A stretch of 64,000 bases of DNA from Pseudomonadota bacterium (GCA_018262195.1 JAGTRS010000020.1:1-64000); one strand, 5' to 3'. Counted from the stretch's first letter, positions 19,242 through 27,405 are shown. Program-made: numbers and translations. The notes: a model not told the origin generated them from the sequence alone.

Positions 19242-19742
19242 TCAAGCCAGATGCGAAGCCCCTTCAATGCGCGCCAACAATCCGGTCAGCGCATGTTTGA
19301 CTGACTGTTCGCGAACGGCCGACCGGTCTCCAGCAAAATGGCAGGTAGCGGCCTCACACCCCGCATCACGTCCGGCCCAGGCAAAGCAGACTGTGCCAAC
19401 CGGCTTTTCTTCGGAACCACCGGAGGGTCCGGCAATGCCGGTAATTGCCACCGTCCAGTCCGCCCGGCTATGCGCCAGAGTTCCCTGGGCCATCGCCCTC
19501 GCCGTTGCTTCCGAAACAGCGCCATGTCGATCAAGCGTCGTCTCGGGCACTCCGAGCATATCCACCTTCGCCGCGTTGGAATAAGTGACGAAGCCCCGGT
19601 CAAACCAGGCAGAGCTACCTGCGATAGCCGTGACCGATTGGGCCAGCCACCCGCCAGTACAAGACTCCGCCGCAGCGAGCCACTCGCCACGCTCAAGAAG
19701 CATGGCACCGAGACGTTCGGCAAGTTTTTCGAGTTCCGACAT
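19242..19742 (-). CDS. pncC: Nicotinamide-nucleotide amidohydrolase PncC (CinA C-terminal domain)
   Basis: The ORF track extends to 20144 through mobA sequence; the real start is the ATG at 19742 (MSELEKLAERLGAMLLER), giving 166 residues. The CinA-C hallmarks are LAAAESCTGGWLAQ with the catalytic serine, GFVTYSNAAKVDMLGV and ITGIAGPSGG. The enzyme deamidates NMN to nicotinic acid mononucleotide in NAD recycling. It lacks the CinA N-terminal COG1058 domain, as do most stand-alone PncC proteins. It is divergent from mobA with a 33-base gap. Confidence 0.94.
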   Translation of the reverse strand: MSELEKLAERLGAMLLERGEWLAAAESCTGGWLAQSVTAIAGSSAWFDRGFVTYSNAAKVDMLGVPETTLDRHGAVSEATARAMAQGTLAHSRADWTVAITGIAGPSGGSEEKPVGTVCFAWAGRDAGCEAATCHFAGDRSAVREQSVKHALTGLLARIEGASHLA

Positions 19743-19775
19743 AATGACTGATCCTAGCACGTTACCCTTTGCACG

Positions 19776-20381
19776 ATGAACACCACCAAACCTGCCATTT
19801 CCAGCCAGTCCGAGGCATCCATTACCGGTGTCATTCTGGCTGGCGGGCTGGGGCGGCGCATGGGTGGCGTCGACAAAGGCATGCAGTTGCTCGATGGCAA
19901 GCCGCTGGTCCAACATGTCGCCGAACGACTCGGTCCGCAGGTCGCTCACCTGCTGATCAACGCCAACCGCAGCCAGGAACAATACGCCACCCAGGGCTAT
20001 CCGCTGATTGCCGACGTGATCGCCGGTTTTGCCGGCCCATTGGCCGGATTGCATGCAGCCCTGACCGCCGCCGATACGGCATTGGTGGCGACCGCCCCCT
20101 GTGATACACCCTATTTGCCACTCGATTTGATCGAACGCCTGCACGCCGGCCTGCTATCCAAAGGGGCGAATCTTGCCATCGCCTCCGCCGGCGGACGCAT
20201 CCACCCGGTCTTCTGCTTGTGCCGAAGAACACTGCGCGACGAACTCGAACGTTATCTCCAATCCGGCGGACGCAAGGTCGCCCTGTGGTGCGCCGAAATG
20301 GGCGCTGTCGAGGTCGATTTTTCGGATCAATCTGACGCCTTCAGCAATTTCAACACGCTGGCCGACCTGCAAAACAACTAA
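19776..20381 (+). CDS. mobA: Molybdenum cofactor guanylyltransferase MobA
   Basis: A 201-residue nucleotidyltransferase that attaches GMP to molybdopterin. The N-terminal GTP-binding motif is GVILAGGLGRRMGGVDKG, followed by PLVQHVAERL and APCDTPYLPLDL. Length is normal for MobA. It implies molybdoenzymes carrying the MGD cofactor elsewhere in the genome. It is divergent from pncC and may run into the 60-residue orphan downstream, although a separate promoter is visible before that gene. Confidence 0.95.
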   Translation: MNTTKPAISSQSEASITGVILAGGLGRRMGGVDKGMQLLDGKPLVQHVAERLGPQVAHLLINANRSQEQYATQGYPLIADVIAGFAGPLAGLHAALTAADTALVATAPCDTPYLPLDLIERLHAGLLSKGANLAIASAGGRIHPVFCLCRRTLRDELERYLQSGGRKVALWCAEMGAVEVDFSDQSDAFSNFNTLADLQNN

Positions 20382-20419
20382 TTCAACAGGCGACTATCGT
20401 CACTTGTGGAAAACCGATA

Positions 20420-20447
20420 TTGCACTGCACCATTTTTTGACTATACT
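20420..20447 (+). promoter_or_regulatory. Probable sigma-70 promoter for the 60-residue orphan gene
   Basis: TTGCAC (20420-20425) and TATACT (20442-20447) are separated by 16 bases. They lie 42 bases upstream of the ATG at 20490, leaving room for a short leader with a ribosome-binding site. This was assigned by inspection only. Confidence 0.5.
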
Positions 20448-20489
20448 TGGCTCGTAGGAATAACAACTACCCATAGAAGGGGAACAGCT

Positions 20490-20672
20490 ATGAACGTCAA
20501 AATCCACTATCGCATTACCCAGGACCGCGCCGGAATACCGCAGGACTACAACGGCGCCCGTCACTTCGTCGTTCGCGAAGGCGAGGCCATTGAAGACACG
20601 GCACGAAGCCAGCTGGCGACCGATTACCAGGTTCCGAACAGCGCCGTCGAAATCTGCCGGATCGAAAGCTGA
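20490..20672 (+). CDS. Small protein of unknown function (60 residues)
   Basis: The frame MNVKIHYRITQDRAGIPQDYN... ends IEICRIES-like (AVEICRIES) and is too short to appear alone in the ORF track, where it is buried in 20406-20672. A GAAGGGGAA purine-rich ribosome-binding site lies just before the ATG, and a promoter-like TTGCAC/TATACT pair lies upstream, so translation is likely. There is no signal peptide or membrane segment; it looks like a small cytoplasmic alpha/beta protein. The family was not recognised. It is followed by about 230 bases of structured, apparently non-coding sequence before a strong terminator. Confidence 0.65.
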   Translation: MNVKIHYRITQDRAGIPQDYNGARHFVVREGEAIEDTARSQLATDYQVPNSAVEICRIES

Positions 20673-20699
20673 GCGCTTGCCGAATGGCAACCCGCTGAA

Positions 20700-20925
20700 G
20701 CACTCAACGATAAAACCGGGTCACCCCGGAGAAAATTCACATGGAATTGCTGCGACGCAGCATAAAATCTATCCAGCCACTGGCAACATTCTGTTACAGA
20801 AGGCTACGAAAGGACGACAGACGAGAGAGGCACCGGGACATACACTGCAAGTGTGCATTGAACCCCTCCTCTCGAAATTCCCCCTTTCGAGAATTTTCTA
20901 CCCCGCCACTGGCGGGGTTTTTTTT
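20700..20925 (+). ncRNA. Candidate structured RNA, possibly a 3'-UTR-derived sRNA
   Basis: The gap between the 60-residue orphan and the cytochrome gene has no convincing coding frame but several perfect short inverted repeats: TGCTGCGACGCAGCA (20748-20762), TTCTGTTACAGAA (20789-20801), ACACTGCAAGTGT (20842-20854) and an 8-bp stem TCTCGAAA/TTTCGAGA with a TTCCCCC loop (20870-20892). These are followed directly by a canonical terminator. CGAGAGAGG at 20822-20830 can pair with CCTCCTCTCG at 20865-20874, competing with the C-loop hairpin. C-rich loops in front of a terminator are typical of sRNAs that pair with ribosome-binding sites. No clear separate promoter was seen, so processing from the orphan gene transcript is possible. 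Confidence 0.45.
20901..20925 (+). terminator. Strong rho-independent terminator
   Basis: CCCCGCC-ACT-GGCGGGG forms a 7-bp GC stem with a 3-base loop, followed by eight T residues. It ends the transcript of the orphan gene or candidate RNA and insulates the cytochrome gene. Confidence 0.93.
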
Positions 20926-20952
20926 GGCTGAGTTCCGGCAGACCGTTATAAT
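20924..20952 (+). promoter_or_regulatory. Sigma-70 promoter of the cytochrome c gene
   Basis: TTGGCT (20924-20929) and a perfect TATAAT (20947-20952) are separated by 17 bases, 33 bases before the ATG at 20986. The -35 element begins inside the T-tract of the preceding terminator, so the two elements are packed end to end. Confidence 0.7.
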
Positions 20953-20985
20953 CGCTGTTTTATTATTCGCACTGGGGTCTTCGGC

Positions 20986-21432
20986 ATGGCTGAACAAAAC
21001 TCTTCCAAGAGCACTATGTGGAAAACGATCGGCGTCGCAGCAGTTCTGATCGCCATTATCTATCCGCTCACCAACAGAACTTACAACTCGGCCGCCGACG
21101 CAGCCAAGGGCACCGACGAATCCGATGTCCGTATCCAGCCGGTCGCCAAGTTCGAACTGGCCAAGGCAGCCCCGGCCGCCGCCAGCGGCCCGAAGGATGG
21201 CGCAACGATTTACAACACCGTCTGTGGCGCCTGCCACAACACCGGTGCCGCCGGCGCCCCGAAGGTTGACGACAAGGCAGCCTGGGCACCGCGCGTTGCC
21301 ACCGGCAAGGAAGCACTCTACAAGAGCGCACTCGGTGGCAAAAACGCCATGCCGGCCAAGGGTGGTGCAGCTGACCTGTCCGATGCTGAAATCAAGGCAA
21401 CCGTCGACTACATCCTGACCAAGGTCAAGTAA
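20986..21432 (+). CDS. Membrane-anchored cytochrome c5-family protein
   Basis: A 148-residue protein with an N-terminal uncleaved-looking anchor (MWKTIGVAAVLIAIIYPL), an Ala/Pro-rich spacer and one class I cytochrome c domain. Haem attachment is CGACH near residue 80, and the likely axial methionine is in KNAMPAKGG near residue 122. The c5 type carries electrons in the periplasm, between respiratory complexes or to terminal reductases; the partner cannot be told here. It stands alone between a strong upstream terminator/promoter pair and a downstream terminator. Confidence 0.92.
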   Translation: MAEQNSSKSTMWKTIGVAAVLIAIIYPLTNRTYNSAADAAKGTDESDVRIQPVAKFELAKAAPAAASGPKDGATIYNTVCGACHNTGAAGAPKVDDKAAWAPRVATGKEALYKSALGGKNAMPAKGGAADLSDAEIKATVDYILTKVK

Positions 21433-21453
21433 GACTTTTCGGTCTGAAAACAA

Positions 21454-21476
21454 GGGAGGCTCCGGCCTCCCTTTTT
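21454..21476 (+). terminator. Terminator after the cytochrome c gene
   Basis: GGGAGGC-TCCG-GCCTCCC with a following run of five T residues, 22 bases after the cytochrome stop codon. Confidence 0.9.
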
Positions 21477-21484
21477 CGTGGACG

Positions 21485-21510
21485 AAGAAAAGGCGCCTCG
21501 TGGGCGCCTT
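21485..21510 (-). terminator. Terminator of the Ala/Lys-rich protein gene
   Basis: On the minus strand AAGGCGCC-CACGA-GGCGCCTT is followed by TTCTTC. It lies about 50 bases after the stop of the gene at 21559-21873. Confidence 0.75.
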
Positions 21511-21558
21511 GGTCAGTGCAGCTTTTGGAGGGCCGCCACCGACTTCCTGCAGGAGTCA

Positions 21559-21873
21559 TTACTTCTTGGCTGGCTCTGCAGCCTTAGCGGCTTCAGGCGC
21601 TGGCTTCGGTTCAGCATGCTTGGCAACTTTCTTTGCCTTCTTGACAGGCTTGGCGGCCGGCTTGGCTTCTTCCTTCTTTACTTCAGGCGCAGCGACTACA
21701 GGCTTGGCTTCCGGGGCCTTGACCGCTTCAGCCGACTTCGGTGCTTCGGCCTTGACCGTTGCTGCGACCGGAGCTGCAGCAGCTTTTACTTCTGCGGCGG
21801 CCGGCTTGACGTCGGCAGCGTGGGCAATACCAAAAGCGGCGGCAAATGCGATGGCGATGAGTTGCTTGGTCAT
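21559..21873 (-). CDS. Exported Ala/Lys/Pro-rich low-complexity protein
   Basis: The ATG at 21873 (MTKQLIAIAFAAAFGIAHA) follows an AGGAG ribosome-binding site and opens a good signal peptide; the upstream 33 residues in the track are discarded. The mature 85 residues are almost only Ala, Lys, Pro, Glu and Val (for example KKEEAKPAAKPVKKAKK), like a histone H1-type tail but predicted to be exported. It is probably disordered. No family was recognised. It has its own terminator and is not obviously in an operon. Confidence 0.75.
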   Translation of the reverse strand: MTKQLIAIAFAAAFGIAHAADVKPAAAEVKAAAAPVAATVKAEAPKSAEAVKAPEAKPVVAAPEVKKEEAKPAAKPVKKAKKVAKHAEPKPAPEAAKAAEPAKK

Positions 21874-22011
21874 TTTGAATCTCCTGATGTTGTTGGTTCG
21901 GTGTCTGATCCGGCTTTGCGTTATTGCGCTGCCTTGTACCGAATAACGCAGGCAGATACAGCCGGATGTCATAAGGAAAGTAACCCGCTGTAACGCGGTG
22001 TGACCAAGCGG

Positions 22012-24003
22012 TTAGCGCTTGTTTCCGGCCAGCATGGCCTTCATGGCGTCGAGGCGGGCATTGCCTGTTGCCTTGTCGGGCAACGCCGCATCCTTGCCGC
22101 CGGAGAAGCGGACATCGTCCTTACCCATTTCGTCGATAAACCGCGATGGTTCGCAGGGAACGAACTCGCGCATCTGCTTGCGGCGCTCGCAGTAGGAAAT
22201 ATTCAGTGTGAACTGGGCACGGGTGATGCCGACGTACATCAGCCGGCGTTCTTCCTCGATCTTGGCGGGATCGATGGACTCCCGATGGGGCAGAATGCCC
22301 TCTTCGATCCCGACCAGGAAGACATGCTTGTATTCCAGACCCTTCGCCGCGTGCAGGGTCGACAACTGAACGGCGTCGTAGTCTTCGTCGTTCTGCTTGT
22401 CCAGCATGTTGATCAGCGCGATGCTCTGGGTCAGGTCGATCAAGGTCTTGCCTTGCTCTTCACCCTTTTTATTCAGCCAGTTGGCAAATTCGCAGACATT
22501 GCCCCAGCGCGTCTGAGCCGTCCGTTCCTCTTCGTGATCGTAGAGGAACGTTTCGTAATCGATCGCCTTGAGCAAGTCGGGCAGCACCTGTTGCGCAGGC
22601 TCGCGGCTGGCGCGGTGCTGCAGGCGGTTGATGAAATTGCAGAACTCAAGCAAGGACTCCAGCTGGCGGTGCTGAATGCGCTGTGCAAACCCCTCTTCAA
22701 AGGCTGCATGAAACAGCGAAATGTGGCGCTCACCGGCGTAGGTGCCGAGCACCTGCAGTGTCGCGGCGCCAATGCCTCGCTTCGGCGTTGTCGCCGCCCG
22801 GATGAAAGCCGGGTCGTCATCCTCGTTGGTCAACAGGCGCAGATAGGCCGTGATGTCCTTGATCTCCGGCTTGTCGAAAAACGATTTGCCGCCGGAAAGC
22901 AGGTAGGGAATGCGGTGGTCACGCAGATACTCCTCGAAACCGCGCGCCTGATGGTTCGAGCGGTAGAGAATGGCGTAATCCTTGAACTTGCTGCGATGTT
23001 GGAAGCGGTGCGCCTGCAGCTTCATGATCACGCCTTCCGCCTCGGCATCGTTGTCACGACAGGCGGTTACGGTGATCTGTTCGCCGTGACCGAGTTCCGA
23101 CCACAACTTCTTGTCAAACAGCTTTTCGTTGTTGGCAATGACGTTGTTGGCAGCCTTCAGGATGCGAACCGTCGAACGGTAGTTCTGCTCCAGCTTGATG
23201 ACCTTGAGCGCCGGAAATTCAGCCGGCAGCTTTTTCAGGTTGTCGATATCCGCGCCGCGCCAGCCGTAGATCGCCTGATCATCGTCGCCCACCGCCGTGA
23301 ACTGAGCCCGAACGCCGGTCAGCAGCTTGAGTAATTGGTACTGGCAGGCGTTGGTGTCCTGATACTCATCGACCAGCAAGTAGCGCAGACGGTTTTGCCA
23401 CTTTTCGGCAATCTCTGGGTGTTTCTGAAAGAGCACGACGGGCAAACCAATCAGGTCATCGAAATCGACCGCCTGGTAGGCTTTCAGCGTTGCTTCGTAG
23501 GTCAGGTATGCATGGGCAGCGAGCGTCTGGTGATCGTCTTTAGCCAGGTTCAGTGCTGCTTCGGGCGTAATCAGACCATTCTTCCAGTTGGAAATGATCG
23601 ACTGCAGGTGGCGCAAGGTGCCTTTATCAACCGTCTTCGCCGCTTCGCCGATGATGCCGGCACAATCGGCCGAATCGAAGATCGAGAAACGCGGCTTGTA
23701 GCCAAGCGCTTTGGCTTCTTCACGCAGAATTCGAACGCCCAGCGAGTGGAAGGTTGAAATCTGCAGATCGTCGGCCTGCGGCTTGGATAGTATCTTGCCT
23801 ATCCGCTCCTGCATTTCCTTGGCCGCCTTGTTGGTGAAGGTGATGGCGGCAATGTTTCGCGGCTGGAAGCCACAGTCCTGCACCAGATAGGCGATTTTCT
23901 GGGTAATCACCCGCGTCTTGCCCGAGCCCGCACCCGCCAGCACCAGCAGGGGGCCGTCGAGATAATGGATCGCTTCGCGTTGCTGGGGATTGAGACCGGA
24001 CAT
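22012..24003 (-). CDS. rep: ATP-dependent DNA helicase Rep
   Basis: A 663-residue superfamily 1A helicase. Visible motifs are the Walker A AGAGSGKTRVI (about residue 22), motif Ia TFTNKAAKEM, the Walker B LLVDEYQDTN, motif III VGDDDQAIYGWRGA, motif IV LEQNYRSTVRIL and motif VI MYVGITRA. The opening LNPQQREAIHYLDGPLLVLAGAG and the length near 670 fit Rep rather than UvrD (about 720). Rep removes protein roadblocks ahead of the replication fork. A GC hairpin lies just upstream of its start. Confidence 0.93.
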   Translation of the reverse strand: MSGLNPQQREAIHYLDGPLLVLAGAGSGKTRVITQKIAYLVQDCGFQPRNIAAITFTNKAAKEMQERIGKILSKPQADDLQISTFHSLGVRILREEAKALGYKPRFSIFDSADCAGIIGEAAKTVDKGTLRHLQSIISNWKNGLITPEAALNLAKDDHQTLAAHAYLTYEATLKAYQAVDFDDLIGLPVVLFQKHPEIAEKWQNRLRYLLVDEYQDTNACQYQLLKLLTGVRAQFTAVGDDDQAIYGWRGADIDNLKKLPAEFPALKVIKLEQNYRSTVRILKAANNVIANNEKLFDKKLWSELGHGEQITVTACRDNDAEAEGVIMKLQAHRFQHRSKFKDYAILYRSNHQARGFEEYLRDHRIPYLLSGGKSFFDKPEIKDITAYLRLLTNEDDDPAFIRAATTPKRGIGAATLQVLGTYAGERHISLFHAAFEEGFAQRIQHRQLESLLEFCNFINRLQHRASREPAQQVLPDLLKAIDYETFLYDHEEERTAQTRWGNVCEFANWLNKKGEEQGKTLIDLTQSIALINMLDKQNDEDYDAVQLSTLHAAKGLEYKHVFLVGIEEGILPHRESIDPAKIEEERRLMYVGITRAQFTLNISYCERRKQMREFVPCEPSRFIDEMGKDDVRFSGGKDAALPDKATGNARLDAMKAMLAGNKR

Positions 24004-24020
24004 GGACCTTGGAAATACAA

Positions 24021-24040
24021 CGCCCCGGACGAGCGGGGCG
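24021..24040 (-). terminator. Weak hairpin between the hypothetical gene and rep
   Basis: On the minus strand CGCCCCG-CTCGTC-CGGGGCG is followed by TTGTATTT. The stem is strong but the T-tract is broken, so termination would be partial. Confidence 0.4.
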
Positions 24041-24119
24041 CATTGATCAGGAGGGGGATTCTAACCCAGCGCTAGGCCTGTGAAAATTTGCTCTCTGATA
24101 CGGCACAACCGCAGGGCAT

Positions 24120-24437
24120 TCAGGCCTTGTCATCGACCCCATGAATGTTCATTGCCAACGACGTCGGCTTGATCAGACCATCAACCGCCGTACCGAGCGA
24201 TGCCAACTGTGCGGCAACTTCGCGCGCGCCTTGCAAGACTTGCTCACCACCATTGAATGCACCAATTGCACCGGGTTCAATTTCGGCGATTTCCTGTTGC
24301 AGGCTGCGCTGGCGGTCACTTTCTGCCCCCTCCAATGCCTCAACGCGACGGATACGTTCATCCGGCACGTGGCGCGCCCGCTCGATGGACTCTTGCGAGG
24401 GGCGCTGCGTGGTTGAAACAAGGCGATTCAGTTTCAT
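24120..24437 (-). CDS. Hypothetical protein (105 residues)
   Basis: The frame starts MKLNRLVSTTQRPSQESIERAR and is preceded by a good AGGAG ribosome-binding site ten bases upstream, supporting translation. The middle is acidic and helical (RRVEALEGAESDRQRSLQQEIAEIE) and the end reads SLAMNIHGVDDKA. There is no signal peptide, membrane segment or recognised family. It lies between a DUF4197 gene and rep on the same strand. Confidence 0.6.
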   Translation of the reverse strand: MKLNRLVSTTQRPSQESIERARHVPDERIRRVEALEGAESDRQRSLQQEIAEIEPGAIGAFNGGEQVLQGAREVAAQLASLGTAVDGLIKPTSLAMNIHGVDDKA

Positions 24438-24487
24438 TTGACGGGCTCCTGAACCCGTCTACGACATCCCGAGCGCCCAGCTTTAGG

Positions 24488-25174
24488 TCAGAGGGCGCCG
24501 AAAACCTTTTTCAGCAGATCGCTACCCGCACCAACCGGGTTGGCGCGTAGCTTCTTTTCCTCTTCGGCGATCATCAGAAACAGTCCGTCCATGGCCTTTT
24601 GCGTCACATAGCCGTCAATGTCGGCATCCTTCTTGTCGACCAGTCCGGCACTGGCTGCCTTGCCGGCGAACTTGTTGTACTGGTCGGCCAGTTGCAGCTT
24701 GTTGGTTTCCTTCTTGACGATAGGCATGAACTTGGCCGTCAGCTGATCCGTGGAAGTGCGCTTGAAGTATTGCGTCACGCTGTCATCGCCACCGGTCAGA
24801 ATTCCCTTGGCGTCCTGAACGCTCATCTTCTTGATCGAATCAGTCAGAATGGGCTTGGCCTCGGCGACCGCATTTTCGGCGGCATGATTCATCGTTTCGA
24901 CCAACTGGTCAGCCTGCTTGCCCATACCGAACATGCGCAAACCCTTCTCCGCCTTCTCCAGATAGCCTGGCAGCGGAATCTTCACTTTGTCATTGCCGAG
25001 GAAACCACCGTTCTTGCCCAGCGATGAAACAGCGTAGTCGGCCCCCTTGGCCAGCGCTTCCTTGACGCCTGCACTGGCGTCTCCCGAGGAAATGGCGTCG
25101 AGCGCCCCAGCCTGTGCCAGAACGGCAGATAACGAAAGCATCAGGGCAAATACAGGCTTGAGCAAACGACGCAT
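24488..25174 (-). CDS. Exported DUF4197-family protein
   Basis: A 228-residue protein with a signal peptide (LLKPVFALMLSLSAVLAQAGALD). The mature sequence fits DUF4197: GVKEALAKGADYAVSSLGKNGGFL, VKIPLPGYLEKAEKGLRMFG and the C-terminal DGYVTQKAMDGLFLMIAEEEKKLRANP. The function is unknown. It starts 18 bases after the pilU stop, so it may be transcribed with pilTU. Confidence 0.88.
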   Translation of the reverse strand: MRRLLKPVFALMLSLSAVLAQAGALDAISSGDASAGVKEALAKGADYAVSSLGKNGGFLGNDKVKIPLPGYLEKAEKGLRMFGMGKQADQLVETMNHAAENAVAEAKPILTDSIKKMSVQDAKGILTGGDDSVTQYFKRTSTDQLTAKFMPIVKKETNKLQLADQYNKFAGKAASAGLVDKKDADIDGYVTQKAMDGLFLMIAEEEKKLRANPVGAGSDLLKKVFGAL

Positions 25175-25192
25175 AGTGTTCTCCTGAAAGGA

Positions 25193-26329
25193 CTAAACAA
25201 TATCCAGATGACCGATACCGGTGGTCAGGTCGCGATCCTTGGATTCCTTGCCGTGCAACTTGATCTGCAGGCGCAGATCATTCAGCGAATCGGCATTGCG
25301 CAATGCGTCTTCGTAGGTGATCTTGCCGGCTTCGTAGAGGTCGAACAGGGCCTGGTCGAAGGTCTGCATGCCCAGTTCGCGCGACTTCTTCATGATTTCC
25401 TTGATCTCGTGCACCTCGCCCTTGAAGATCAGATCGGAAATCAGCGGCGAATTGAGCAGCACTTCGATCGCCGCCATTCGGCCCTTGCCGTCCTTCTTCG
25501 GAATCAGGCGCTGCGAGATCATGGCGCGCAGGTTCAGTGAAAGGTCCATCAGCAGTTGCTGGCGACGCTCTTCCGGGAAAAAGTTGATGATCCGGTCGAT
25601 GGCCTGGTTGGCACTGTTGGCGTGCAAGGTAGCCAAGGCCAGGTGACCGGTTTCGGCAAAGGCGATGGCGTAGTCCATGGTGTTACGGTCGCGGATTTCG
25701 CCCATCAGGATAACGTCCGGCGCCTGGCGCAGCGTGTTCTTCAGCGCCGGCCCCCAGTCGTCGGTATCAACCCCGACTTCACGCTGGGTGACGATGCAGT
25801 TCTTGTGATCGTGGACGTATTCGATCGGGTCTTCGATGGTGATGATGTGGCCGTAGGAATTCTCGTTGCGGTAATCGACCAGCGCCGCCAGCGAAGTCGT
25901 CTTGCCGGTACCGGTACCGCCGACGAAGATGATCAGGCCGCGCTTGGTCATCGCCAGATCCTTCAAGACTGGCGGCAACTGCAGCTCATCGAGCGTCGGG
26001 ATGCTCATGTTGATCGTCCGGCAGACCACACCGACCCGACCCTGCTGAACCAGTGCATTGACCCGGAAGCGGCCAATGCCGGCCGGCGAGATGGCGAAAT
26101 TGCACTCTTTGGTCGATTCAAACTCGGATGCCTGGCGATCATTCATGATCGAACGTGCCAGTTCGGCTGTGTGCTGGGGTGTCAGAATCTGGTTCGAAAC
26201 GGGCGTGATCTTGCCGTCGATCTTGATGGCAGGAGGAAACCCGGCCGTGATGAAAAGGTCAGAGCCTTTCTTTTGCGACATCAGGCGCAAAAGATCGTGC
26301 ATGAATTTCATTGCTTGATCGCGTTCCAT
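25193..26329 (-). CDS. pilU: Type IV pilus retraction ATPase PilU
   Basis: A 378-residue secretion ATPase. The Walker A is GGTGTGKTTS near residue 137, the Asp box is EDPIEYVHDHK and the Walker B is DVILMGEIRD. The extended C-terminus (ESKDRDLTTGIGHLDIV) and its place after pilT identify it as PilU, the PilT-dependent accessory retraction motor. It follows pilT by 32 bases. A Pil chemosensory system for the same machine lies at 35365-44445. Confidence 0.95.
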   Translation of the reverse strand: MERDQAMKFMHDLLRLMSQKKGSDLFITAGFPPAIKIDGKITPVSNQILTPQHTAELARSIMNDRQASEFESTKECNFAISPAGIGRFRVNALVQQGRVGVVCRTINMSIPTLDELQLPPVLKDLAMTKRGLIIFVGGTGTGKTTSLAALVDYRNENSYGHIITIEDPIEYVHDHKNCIVTQREVGVDTDDWGPALKNTLRQAPDVILMGEIRDRNTMDYAIAFAETGHLALATLHANSANQAIDRIINFFPEERRQQLLMDLSLNLRAMISQRLIPKKDGKGRMAAIEVLLNSPLISDLIFKGEVHEIKEIMKKSRELGMQTFDQALFDLYEAGKITYEDALRNADSLNDLRLQIKLHGKESKDRDLTTGIGHLDIV

Positions 26330-26361
26330 ACCTTCCCCTCTATGTTCTATTCCCGACCTGA

Positions 26362-27405
26362 TCAGGCCGGGAAAGCGTCCTTGTTGGCTGCCTTGTAGCG
26401 CGCCTCGTTGCTCGACACCACGTTGCGCCGAACCATATCGATCAGATTCTGATCCAGCGTCTGCATGCCGAAATTCTGACCAGTCTGGATCGCCGAATAC
26501 ATCTGGGCAATCTTGTTCTCACGGATCAGATTGCGGATAGCCGGTGTGCCGATCATGATTTCGTGCGCAGCAACCCGACCGCCTCCATCCTTGGTCTTGA
26601 GGAGCGTCTGTGAAATGACGGCGCGCAAAGATTCGGACAGCATCGAACGAACCATTTCCTTTTCGGCCGCCGGAAACACGTCAACCACGCGGTCCACCGT
26701 CTTGGCGGCGGACGAGGTGTGCAGGGTACCGAACACCAGGTGACCTGTTTCGGCAGCTGTAAGCGCCAGACGAATGGTTTCCAGATCGCGCATTTCGCCG
26801 ACCAGAATCACATCCGGATCCTCACGCAATGCCGAACGCAGTGCGTTGGAGAACGACAGGGTATGCGGCCCGACTTCACGCTGGTTGATGAGGCACTTCT
26901 TCGACTCATGAACGAATTCGATCGGATCCTCAACCGTCAGGATGTGGCCGTATTCGTTTTCGTTGATGTGATTGACCATCGCCGCCAGAGTCGTGGACTT
27001 GCCTGAGCCGGTCGGCCCGGTGACCAGCACGATACCGCGCGGATACTCGGAAATTTCCTTGAAAATCTTCGGGCAGTTCAATTCTTCCAGCGTCAGCACC
27101 TTGGAAGGAATGGTCCGGAACACCGCCGCAGCGCCCCGCTGCTGGTTGAAGGCATTGACCCGGAAACGGGCCAGATTGGGAATCTCGAAAGAAAAGTCGC
27201 ACTCCAGCGTCTCTTCGTAAATCTTGCGCTGACCATCATTCATGATGTCATACACCATGCCGTGCACATCCTTGTGCTCCATGGCGGGCAAGTTGATGCG
27301 ACGAACGTCGCCGTGCACGCGAATCATGGGCGGCAACCCAGACGACAAATGAAGGTCTGAAGCCTTGTTCTTGACACTGAAGGCCAGCAGTTCGGTGATG
27401 TCCAT
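26362..27405 (-). CDS. pilT: Type IV pilus retraction ATPase PilT
   Basis: A 347-residue hexameric ATPase that drives pilus retraction and twitching. It opens MDITELLAFSVKNKASDLHLS, with the Walker A GPTGSGKSTT near residue 133, the Asp box EDPIEFVHESKK and the Walker B DVILVGEMRD. The C-terminal helix that regulates retraction is present in the AIRNLIRENKIAQMYS region. The gene is divergent from yggS across a 56-base gap, the same arrangement seen in many beta- and gammaproteobacteria. Confidence 0.96.
   Translation of the reverse strand: MDITELLAFSVKNKASDLHLSSGLPPMIRVHGDVRRINLPAMEHKDVHGMVYDIMNDGQRKIYEETLECDFSFEIPNLARFRVNAFNQQRGAAAVFRTIPSKVLTLEELNCPKIFKEISEYPRGIVLVTGPTGSGKSTTLAAMVNHINENEYGHILTVEDPIEFVHESKKCLINQREVGPHTLSFSNALRSALREDPDVILVGEMRDLETIRLALTAAETGHLVFGTLHTSSAAKTVDRVVDVFPAAEKEMVRSMLSESLRAVISQTLLKTKDGGGRVAAHEIMIGTPAIRNLIRENKIAQMYSAIQTGQNFGMQTLDQNLIDMVRRNVVSSNEARYKAANKDAFPA

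Noticed and set aside
19743-20144. N-terminal extension of the pncC ORF
   Set aside because: Runs antisense through mobA; the CinA-C domain begins right at the ATG on 19742.
20741-21049. 102-residue plus-strand ORF across the orphan-cytochrome gap
   Set aside because: It would translate straight through a strong terminator and the cytochrome promoter, and has no ribosome-binding site.
22000-23334. 444-residue plus-strand ORF
   Set aside because: Antisense to rep, whose seven helicase motifs are intact.
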